Source of the DNA: Planctomycetales bacterium
GTDB lineage: Bacteria; Planctomycetota; Planctomycetia; Planctomycetales; Planctomycetaceae
Assembly: GCA_026400835.1 (NCBI GenBank)
Contig: JAPLOA010000054.1
Location: 98,788 to 162,787 of the forward strand
Direction: 5' to 3'
DNA length: 64,000 nt
In this document: positions 58,371 through 64,000 of the stretch, piece after piece
Layout: every line of letters starts with the position of its first letter
Numbering within the stretch: position 1 is the first letter of the stretch
Position numbers and translations under genes: made by a program
Notes under the pieces: generated by a model
Databases searched by the model: none
Told to the model about the DNA's origin: nothing
The model's input: the letters and a program-made list of their open reading frames with translations, nothing else

Positions 58371-59435
58371 TCAATCGATCGTCTTTTTTGGTGCGGGGAT
58401 TGATATTGCACCAGGCACAGGTGGCGGGGATGGTGGAGGAGGCGTGATCACGTTGGTCTCGAATTCATTCAGATTCTCGGCCAGCCAGGGAGAACCGTTT
58501 AGCTCCCAGCCTGCGGGTACGCCAACCTGGTCGCACAGGTCACGAGCCTGAAGATAGGTTTCGAACGAGTCGGTAAAGACAAGAAACCAAATGACCGATC
58601 TGGGGTCCCGTTTTGCTAGTCGGAGAGACTTGATGAACTTGGACTTCGACGAGTTAAACTCCTCTGGCGACTCCCCACCCTCAGGTTCGGGTTTAATCTG
58701 CATGTGAATACGATTCTGCGTCTTGATGACCGGGAACTCCAGCCTGAATTCACGATTGCCGAGTCCGCGTTTTGTCAGCAAGTTTGCCGTCTTTTCGTGA
58801 TCATAAATATTGGTATCCTTGTCCGGCGAGAACGGTCCGCGCGTCAGAATCAGCGAGTTTCGTGCCTTATAAAATGCCTCGAGCGCCTCCTGCTTCCAAT
58901 AGGCAGTGTTTGCGTTATAGATCCGACCGTTGGTACATAGAACGCGGAGCAATTCCGCTCCCTCCGGGATCTCTCGGGCGGCCGGCATACGCACGATTTT
59001 CGCTGGCGGCGGCATCGGGACTGGCGTGTTCTCCAGAAGCCCTTTGAGTTTCTCCCGCTCGTCGAGGAGCGTGGTCAATTCGATTTTTGCGGCTTCAATC
59101 TGCTTTTGTCGTTCGTCAAGCTTTGCCTTCAACTCGTCAAGCGCTAGTAAATTCACATTGTTTTGTTGCGGTGTGGTTTCGTGTTTTCGCTTTAACTCTT
59201 CCTGAGCAACTTGAACTGATTCTTCAATGCTGGCGACTTCCTCTTTCGCTTCCGCCGCCTGCTCCTGAGTAACCTTTGGCAGATTCGACTGGATGTTGTC
59301 GATTGAGACGTTGACCTTGAGCTGGACGATGATCAGCACCATGAGCAATGTCCCGACGACATCGGTCATGTTGTCCATCATCACGTCCATGTTAATTGCC
59401 TCGTCGAGGCCACCTTCCAGACGTCGCTTGCTCAT
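58371..59435 (-). CDS. stator partner subunit 2 (MotB/ExbD-like anchor with coiled coil)
   Basis: A 354-residue protein, last in a three-gene operon with a MotA/TolQ-type channel. The N-terminus D-V-M-M-D-N-M-T-D-V-V-G-T-L-L-M-V-L-I-I-V-Q-L forms one membrane helix in which Asp 25 takes the place of the proton-binding aspartate of ExbD/TolR/MotB (typical I-D-V-x-L-x-L-L-I). A coiled coil follows (about 60-130), then a compact domain (about 150-310) with R-V-L-C-T-N-G-R-I-Y, V-I-W-F-L-V-F-T-D-S-F-E-T-Y and W-E-L-N-G-S-P-W-L; this is not the OmpA-type peptidoglycan-binding domain. The C-terminus is Pro-rich. Its start overlaps the stop of subunit 1 by four bases. It very likely assembles with the channel subunit and harnesses proton or ion flow. 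Confidence 0.72.
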   Translation of the reverse strand: MSKRRLEGGLDEAINMDVMMDNMTDVVGTLLMVLIIVQLKVNVSIDNIQSNLPKVTQEQAAEAKEEVASIEESVQVAQEELKRKHETTPQQNNVNLLALDELKAKLDERQKQIEAAKIELTTLLDEREKLKGLLENTPVPMPPPAKIVRMPAAREIPEGAELLRVLCTNGRIYNANTAYWKQEALEAFYKARNSLILTRGPFSPDKDTNIYDHEKTANLLTKRGLGNREFRLEFPVIKTQNRIHMQIKPEPEGGESPEEFNSSKSKFIKSLRLAKRDPRSVIWFLVFTDSFETYLQARDLCDQVGVPAGWELNGSPWLAENLNEFETNVITPPPPSPPPVPGAISIPAPKKTID

Positions 59436-60199
59436 TTCGCCATCAACTCTTCAAATTGTCCAAGGTCAATTGCACCCTTGCTGGGTAGCGGCAGTTTGGC
59501 TGTCTTGATCTCATAGGAGCCTTCCGCCCAGCCTGCACCACGAACATAACTGTACCAGCCGTCATCACGAATCAAGAACACCAGAGTCGCGTTGGGTGTC
59601 GAGGCGACCTTCTCCAAAAAGCTGTTGTACTCCTCGTCAGTGCCAACGGACCCTGCTGTGATCCGAGCGGTGTCCGTCTTCGACTTATACAACGTCAGTG
59701 CTCCACCCGTCGCTTCCACAAAAAACATTTTGCTGCCCGCGGCGAATCCACTACCTCCAGGCTGAACGACGACTTCCGGCAAAAGTTTTTGCGGATCGAT
59801 TTGCCGTGCGGCGATCTCCTTCTTGAGCTTCTCCACTTCGTCGACAATCGGAGGCTTCTCTTTAGACATCGCATCCAGCTGGATGATCGCCAGTTCCAAT
59901 TGACGCTGTAGTTCCGCGCTGGACTCTTCGTTCTTTTTGGCTGATTCCAGCTGCAGATTCAGCTTAGTGATTTCACTTTGTGCTTCGTCTAGTCTCTTCT
60001 TGTGTTCTTCGATCTTCTTCTGGTCGGCGACGAATTCCATCGCCAGTTCAACTTCCTCTCTGGGGCGACCGCCCATGTGCGTCGCCTGAATGATCGAAAG
60101 CACACAGATCATGACGACAATTGTGCCAATGAGGCACACAAGGATGCTCATGAACGGGAAGAGATTAATGGTTGGTGCGGTAGCGCGAACCTTAGCCAT
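59432..60199 (-). CDS. stator partner subunit 1 (ExbD-like anchor lacking the aspartate)
   Basis: A 255-residue single-pass protein. The N-terminus I-N-L-F-P-F-M-S-I-L-V-C-L-I-G-T-I-V-V-M matches the ExbD/TolR anchor pattern (P-x-x-D-x-x-x-x-L-L-I) but has Ser 18 where the proton-binding Asp should be. A long coiled coil follows (about 50-135; M-E-F-V-A-D-Q-K-K-I-E-E-H-K-K and Q-R-Q-L-E-L-A-I-I-Q-L), then a folded domain (about 150-240) with K-M-F-F-V-E-A-T-G-G-A-L and L-V-F-L-I-R-D-D-G-W-Y-S-Y. The latter resembles the C-terminal part of subunit 2 (V-I-W-F-L-V-F-T-D-S-F), so the two subunits are probably paralogues. It starts six bases after the channel gene and overlaps the next one by four bases. 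Likely acts as a hetero-partner of subunit 2. Confidence 0.72.
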   Translation of the reverse strand: MAKVRATAPTINLFPFMSILVCLIGTIVVMICVLSIIQATHMGGRPREEVELAMEFVADQKKIEEHKKRLDEAQSEITKLNLQLESAKKNEESSAELQRQLELAIIQLDAMSKEKPPIVDEVEKLKKEIAARQIDPQKLLPEVVVQPGGSGFAAGSKMFFVEATGGALTLYKSKTDTARITAGSVGTDEEYNSFLEKVASTPNATLVFLIRDDGWYSYVRGAGWAEGSYEIKTAKLPLPSKGAIDLGQFEELMAK

Positions 60200-60205
60200 C
60201 GAGGC

Positions 60206-61639
60206 TCATCTCCTGCCGAACAGGCGGCTGAACCAGCCACTATGAGGCACCTCAACGACAACCTGTTTTTCTCCGACGGACTCGAGGACCTTATTCAGAG
60301 TTGTCAATGCTTTTGCCAAAGCACTCACGTGAGCCGTAATGGCGGCTGCATTGGTATCCAGCGTTTGAGAAGTCGCTTTCTGAAGACTTGCCATGGTCTC
60401 CACGAACGTCTTCTGAACCAGTGCGGACTGCTCGGTTGCCCGGCGTTCCAGATTCTCGACCTGCTCGCGCACCAGCGAGGAAGTTTTGTTCAGATCCGTA
60501 AGATACTGGCTTTGTGCTTTGGTCAAGGCAGCCACCAGGCGGTCCATGACACCGCTGAGGTCCGCACCATCAGTTAATGCACCGCTTTTGCCGCCCGCAT
60601 CGTTCAACCGAGGCAGCAACGTTTCGTTGCAATAAGCATCAACATTGTTGAGGTTATCTTCCTCTGTCTTCTGCAACGCGCTCAACGGGAAACTGAGAAT
60701 GATCGAATAGACCAGACCCAGCAATGTCGTATCAAACGAAGTTCCAAGTCCGGAAGTCACTCCGCCCAGAGACCCCATCAACGCATCAATATCCTTGGCA
60801 CCACCCATCACCGACTGAAAATTTCCAATTGCCGACGAAAGCCCCAGTACCGTACCGACGAAACCCAGAATTGGAATCGCCCAAATGAATACCTTCAAGA
60901 GGGAGTAGCTCCCGGCAACGCGCACAGAGTCAATTTCAGATTGCGTCGACAGCATATGTGCGACGTCCGAGTTACTCTGACGCGTCTCGAAAAGTTCGAG
61001 TGCCTTGCGGATGCGATTGACCATTAAGCTGTCACGCAGCCGATGTGGAAGGCCGTATAAATGCTCGATGAATTGCTCAATGGTGCTGCTGGTGATCTCA
61101 CGGCCGAGTCGCTCTGGCAAAACGTCCAGCAGCAGCGCATTGCGTTGATGAACAAGCTTCCTGTATTTCAGGATGAGGATGCCAATACCCCAGGAAAAAA
61201 CAAACGACTCCGCGAAGTTAACCCAACCACGTTCAAAAAGAATCGTGTAGATGTACGTCCCTTTGAAAATGAACCCAACCAGATGCATGGCGGCCATTAC
61301 CCCCATGCCGATGGCCAGGGCAATCCAGACATTCGGATTCGCGGGATCGGACTCGATCCAACCTCCTCGGCTTGAACCAGCTCCCGACGTTGGCTTACTA
61401 CTCGTTGCTGGCCCCTGAGGCTGTTTAGCACCGGCCGGTGCAGTCTGAGGCAGCGAAGTGGTGGCGGCAGCCGACACACTGCCTCGCTGAGAGGCAGGTT
61501 TCGGAGACCCGGCCGGTTTCTCCTCAATAATGATCGGCACCATTATCTTTTGGTCGCAGCCGGGACAGTTAACCCACCTTCCGGCGTGTTCAGCCTTCGC
61601 TGTAAGACTCGAACTACACTTGGGACAACTAAATTTCAT
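60206..61639 (-). CDS. zinc-ribbon MotA/TolQ/ExbB-type channel subunit
   Basis: A 477-residue protein. Residues 1-30 form a zinc ribbon (C5-P-K-C8 ... C25-P-G-C28), followed by a Ser/Thr/Pro/Gln-rich linker (about 40-95). The membrane part shows four helices: W-I-A-L-A-I-G-M-G-V-M-A-A-M, F-A-E-S-F-V-F-S-W-G-I-G-I-L-I, F-I-W-A-I-P-I-L-G-F-V-G-T-V-L-G-L-S-S-A-I (the MotA/TolQ/ExbB core) and T-S-F-D-T-T-L-L-G-L-V-Y-S-I-I-L. The C-terminal 110 residues form a coiled coil (L-N-K-T-S-S-L-V-R-E-Q-V-E-N-L-E-R-R and N-A-A-A-I-T-A-H-V-S). The zinc ribbon lies in front of the membrane part and would be cytoplasmic. It is first of the operon and followed by two different anchor subunits; a proton-driven stator-like complex is inferred. 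Confidence 0.82.
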   Translation of the reverse strand: MKFSCPKCSSSLTAKAEHAGRWVNCPGCDQKIMVPIIIEEKPAGSPKPASQRGSVSAAATTSLPQTAPAGAKQPQGPATSSKPTSGAGSSRGGWIESDPANPNVWIALAIGMGVMAAMHLVGFIFKGTYIYTILFERGWVNFAESFVFSWGIGILILKYRKLVHQRNALLLDVLPERLGREITSSTIEQFIEHLYGLPHRLRDSLMVNRIRKALELFETRQSNSDVAHMLSTQSEIDSVRVAGSYSLLKVFIWAIPILGFVGTVLGLSSAIGNFQSVMGGAKDIDALMGSLGGVTSGLGTSFDTTLLGLVYSIILSFPLSALQKTEEDNLNNVDAYCNETLLPRLNDAGGKSGALTDGADLSGVMDRLVAALTKAQSQYLTDLNKTSSLVREQVENLERRATEQSALVQKTFVETMASLQKATSQTLDTNAAAITAHVSALAKALTTLNKVLESVGEKQVVVEVPHSGWFSRLFGRR

Positions 61640-61672
61640 GGCAAAAAAGCTTACAAGACCTGCGAAGAAAGC

Positions 61673-61711
61673 GTAAACCGGACACTAACGCATTTCGGCT
61701 GATTAAATCAA
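61673..61711 (+). repeat. dispersed GCGTTAGCCCCCG-type repeat, copy 2 (end part)
   Basis: Reads GTAAACCGGACACTAACG, then CATTTCGGCTGATTAAATCA, matching 37144-37181 at about 32 of 38 positions. Only the last third of the element is present. It lies about 35 bases upstream of the stator operon start. Confidence 0.45.
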
Positions 61712-61745
61712 TGCTTCAAACCGGACCTGGCCATCGATTTGCCCG

Positions 61746-61957
61746 ATTATTTCTTATCAACTGATTCTTCTTTTGCGTTGGCAGCGGGAGACTTGGCATC
61801 GCTGGTTTCGACAACAATGATTTCGATGGTGAACGCCCCGGCAGCTCCATCGCCGGCTAGAGCACCGTATCCCGCTGGGGGCACCGGGAGCACCCGATTG
61901 TCCATATCCGCCCGCCGCGCACCCACGCCAGGGAGAACAACCGTAGTAATTAGTATA
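61746..61957 (-). pseudogene. frame-broken Gly-rich gene fragment
   Basis: In one minus-strand frame the sequence reads T-N-Y-Y-G-C-S-P-W-R-G-C-A-A-G-G-Y-G-Q-S-G and in the next G-Y-G-A-L-A-G-D-G-A-A-G-A-F-T-I-E-I-I-V-V-E-T-S-D-A-K-S, ending at the stop at 61748. The two parts look like one Gly-rich protein with a shift between them, and the 5' end is cut off where repeat copy G begins. Low confidence. Confidence 0.3.
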
Positions 61958-61962
61958 CGACA

Positions 61963-62022
61963 CAGGTGTGTCGGACCGGAGCAGGCAAGACAACCTCGAT
62001 TTCATGCTTCGGTCGTGACCAG
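61963..62022 (+). repeat. dispersed intergenic repeat, copy G
   Basis: Reads CAGGTGTGTCGGACCGGAGC, then AGGCAAGACAACCTCG, and ends GCTTCGGTCGTGACCAGG. The start and end agree with the family; the middle is diverged. It cuts off the 5' end of the Gly-rich fragment on the minus strand. Confidence 0.5.
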
Positions 62023-62201
62023 GTTGAAGAATCGCCGTTTGCCGGGACTGTCGATATTGACCAGAGCACTATGAAAACGAAATCTCATCGAACTCAGGAC
62101 GGTTTGACGAGCGTTCGCAAACACGGTTCTGGCAACAATTAAGATTGTGCCCCCAATGAATTATCGCGATTCATGCTCTTCACTGCCACTCCCACTGCGA
62201 A

Positions 62202-63479
62202 TCATTGCCTGAGGGACTCCAGAAAAGCGTTGGCCTTCGAATCAGCAGACCTGAAGGCATCGTCGTTTGCTGGCGTCATTTCTGTATTTGGTTCGACATT
62301 GACATCAAAGATCCCGTTCTCATTCCGCAATCGGCACTTCCAGGCTCGTCCATTCGTTGACAGAAGGTCTATGAGGTCCCAGTAACTGAGTCGATTTGCC
62401 ACCTGGCCGTGACATTCGAGAAGCTCATCGCCGTTCTTGATCTTTCTGTCGAAACGCTGAGCGTTGATTTCGGAAATCTCAACCACGACCTTACTTGCAC
62501 TAAGGAATCGTATAGAAAACGGAATGGATCTGCGTCCCAGGATGCGAGGCCTCTCAGGCTGCAGCAACCGGGCGAAAATGACTTCCCCATCTACGTCGAA
62601 ATCCAAGTCGAAGAATCGAAGCAAATCCATGCCCACCGTGTTAAGTCCCAGTCCTGAAATCTGAGCTGGCACGTTCTCAAACGTCGTACCGAAAACAGTA
62701 ACATTCCGGATGATCAGTGTTTCAGCTACCTTGAGGCCATCAACACTTCGCCGACTGGAAGCATCTCCATAAACGGCCGCATTTGACCTCAGCAGCATCC
62801 CAGCCATGTCGGTCGTGATTGTCAGGCATTCATTGCCCGTAGTCTGTGGAAGGAAGCGTCGGGTTCCCAGAACAGGCAATTCAACCTCCACTTCATGAAT
62901 ACGATTGGCGTTGCGTCTCATTTCAAATCTTTGGAAGGACACTTCCGGCTGGTAGGCGTCTCTTTCCTTCCACACGACATGGAGGTCCGAGTTTTGATGC
63001 CGAAGCAACATGACCTTCGATTTCATTAAATCTGTGCCAAGGATCGCATCCGGTGCCGCCGAAATAAAACTTGACATGATGGACAAGTTGCCGATGGAAA
63101 ATTCCTGGTGCTCCTTTTGCATACCTGCTGTCACTACCGTGACGTCGGAAAACGTGTCCAGGATTTCCGTGACAAGGGAATCGTCCCCGTCAAGACCGCG
63201 AGCAGTGACGGTAGGCATTTGACCGCTGCGCGCTGCGCCCTGGAGCACGCCTGCCTTTGATTTGTCGATGCAGTGGCTTGACATTGAGGTTGCGATGAAG
63301 CAAACCATCTTTTCCCCGTTGATCGCAGTCTCGATCGAAGGAAAGCCGGTGAACCAATAATTGGCAGGCACTTCAGGCGAATCTTCGGCAGGCGAAGAAT
63401 CTTGAGCCAATACCTGATTCGCGGTAAGCAGAAGGCTGAAAATTGTAAAACAATAGAATTGAAGAATCATGGAATGCAC
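62202..63479 (-). CDS. retropepsin-like protein with degenerate active site and C-terminal PDZ-like domain
   Basis: A 425-residue secreted protein (signal F-Y-C-F-T-I-F-S-L-L-L-T-A). The GTG at 63479 has a ribosome site AGAGG seven bases upstream; an ATG at 63470 is less well placed. Two tandem domains look like retroviral-type aspartic proteases: the first ends with A-I-L-G-T-D-L-M-K-S-K (family pattern I-L-G-x-D-x-L), the second with V-G-M-D-L-L-R-F-F-D-L-D-F-D. But at the first domain's active site, where D-T-G-A is expected, it reads C-F-I-A-T-S-M-S-S-H-C-I-D, and the second reads L-T-I-T-T-D-M-A-G-M. The C-terminal part (V-V-V-E-I-S-E-I-N-A-Q-R, G-D-E-L-L-E-C-H-G-Q) is PDZ-like. It is therefore probably a non-catalytic binding protein. 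Confidence 0.62.
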   Translation of the reverse strand: MHSMILQFYCFTIFSLLLTANQVLAQDSSPAEDSPEVPANYWFTGFPSIETAINGEKMVCFIATSMSSHCIDKSKAGVLQGAARSGQMPTVTARGLDGDDSLVTEILDTFSDVTVVTAGMQKEHQEFSIGNLSIMSSFISAAPDAILGTDLMKSKVMLLRHQNSDLHVVWKERDAYQPEVSFQRFEMRRNANRIHEVEVELPVLGTRRFLPQTTGNECLTITTDMAGMLLRSNAAVYGDASSRRSVDGLKVAETLIIRNVTVFGTTFENVPAQISGLGLNTVGMDLLRFFDLDFDVDGEVIFARLLQPERPRILGRRSIPFSIRFLSASKVVVEISEINAQRFDRKIKNGDELLECHGQVANRLSYWDLIDLLSTNGRAWKCRLRNENGIFDVNVEPNTEMTPANDDAFRSADSKANAFLESLRQ

Positions 63480-64000
63480 TGGAACACCTCTTTTGCGTCT
63501 TTCTCATATCATTTTTGTGACTTTGGTCGCGGCAGCCAAAACACAAGTCCTGAAGCCAAAGAAGTGTCGCGAATAATTCGCGTCATAGGTTGCAGCGGTA
63601 TTTTCCGCAGCCAGATTCATGAGAATTCAGCATCACATCATTTTGGATTCATGACAAAATCAATGTCCGGCACATGAGAACTGGCATCCACAATTCTTTC
63701 GATCAATTCTAAGTCGTTTACCTGAAGGCCTGCAACATGAGTTCCGCGTTCGTAGCCAGCGGAAACTGCATCAATTGGCGTATGGTTGCCTTTTGGCTGA
63801 GCAAGGAGTTTATCGTGGCCGCAGCCCGCGACGATTCCATGCCGAACAGCTCATGTGGACGTGCCCTGAGTCAGATTTGTGAGAACAGACGCAACATCGG
63901 TCCGACACATCTGCGTCAGCGAAGCAATGGTAAATCTGCGTCGGTCACATCGTACGTCATGAGGCAAACGATTTTTCAGCGTTTCCAATGTTTTATGCGG
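63480..64000. other. right-end spacer
   Basis: 521 bases at the window edge. It carries dispersed repeat copy H near 63891-63950 (minus). No coding region could be supported; any gene continuing past 64000 is not visible. Confidence 0.35.
63891..63950 (-). repeat. dispersed intergenic repeat, copy H
   Basis: On the minus strand it reads GATGTGACCGACGCAGATTT and later GCTTCGCTGACGCAGATGTG followed by TCGGACCGATG. The core TGTCGGACCG and a flanking GACCGACGCAG motif are kept, but the order and middle differ from copies B-D. Confidence 0.4.

Larger units (their letters stand above)
61640..62201. other. spacer with repeats and a gene fragment
   Basis: 562 bases. They contain a second copy of the GATTAA-type repeat (61673-61711), a frame-broken Gly-rich fragment (61746-61957) and repeat copy G. 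The promoter of the stator operon is expected near 61660-61720, inside or next to the repeat. Confidence 0.45.

Noticed and set aside
58371..61639. Reading the stator operon as a complete Zorya defence system
   Set aside because: The channel-anchor pair recalls ZorA/ZorB, but no ZorC, ZorD or ZorE gene is present and the anchors lack the OmpA-type domain, so only a loose comparison is justified.

Overview
The window looks like a chromosomal segment of a planctomycete (class Planctomycetia). The diagnostic signs are gene families largely confined to that phylum: secreted cytochrome-type proteins of the DUF1549/DUF1553 and DUF1592 kinds paired with twin-arginine DUF1501 and DUF1552 proteins, an arylsulfatase, EF-hand tails on unrelated enzymes, an ECF sigma factor with a large membrane anti-sigma partner, and long spacers with dispersed repeats. 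No rRNA or tRNA gene was recognised.

Region 1 (72-24062, minus strand) reads as one long co-oriented cluster. It starts with an ECF sigma factor and a membrane anti-sigma factor, then a 1351-residue fusion (EF-hands, alpha/beta hydrolase, EF-hands, haem-binding DUF1549/DUF1553 module), a DUF1501 protein, a redoxin/cytochrome/copper-monooxygenase protein, a gene remnant, a sulfatase, a possible glycosidase, a beta-propeller, a serine hydrolase, a broken EF-hand peptide, two esterases of which one is a double-domain fusion, a coiled-coil protein, and a DUF1592/DUF1552 pair. Almost all carry signal peptides; at least six carry EF-hand loops. I infer a regulated periplasmic or cell-surface programme for breaking down a sulfated or esterified polymer coupled to extracytoplasmic electron transfer.

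Region 2 (24063-27768) is an accessory island. It holds a decayed CRISPR-Cas locus (N-terminal fragment of a Cas4-Cas1 fusion followed by two 36-nt repeats and one 35-nt spacer), a ParD/ParE-like toxin-antitoxin pair, and three small minus-strand genes whose starts each follow a GTTAGGC-like core site, one preceded by an attC-like folded site: an integron-type cassette cluster without an integrase in view.

Region 3 (27769-40166) holds transport and metabolic genes: a DevBCA-like ABC exporter (permease, ATPase, fusion protein), an M20 amidohydrolase, a cupin/sugar-isomerase-like protein, and a MacA/MacB-type system split over two divergent operons, with the ATPase translationally coupled to a TolC-like outer-membrane factor.

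Region 4 (40167-64000) holds a pentameric ligand-gated ion channel homologue with an extra N-terminal membrane helix, two large secreted proteins (one FecR-like), a three-helix membrane protein, a PQQ-type beta-propeller, a pyrC remnant, a secreted protein of unknown function, a B12-binding radical SAM protein, a SecD-head-like gene with an apparent one-base frameshift, a three-gene MotA/TolQ-type stator operon with two different partner subunits of which only one keeps the membrane aspartate, and a retropepsin-like protein that has lost its catalytic aspartate motif. Spacers carry at least eight copies of one dispersed repeat family and two copies of another.
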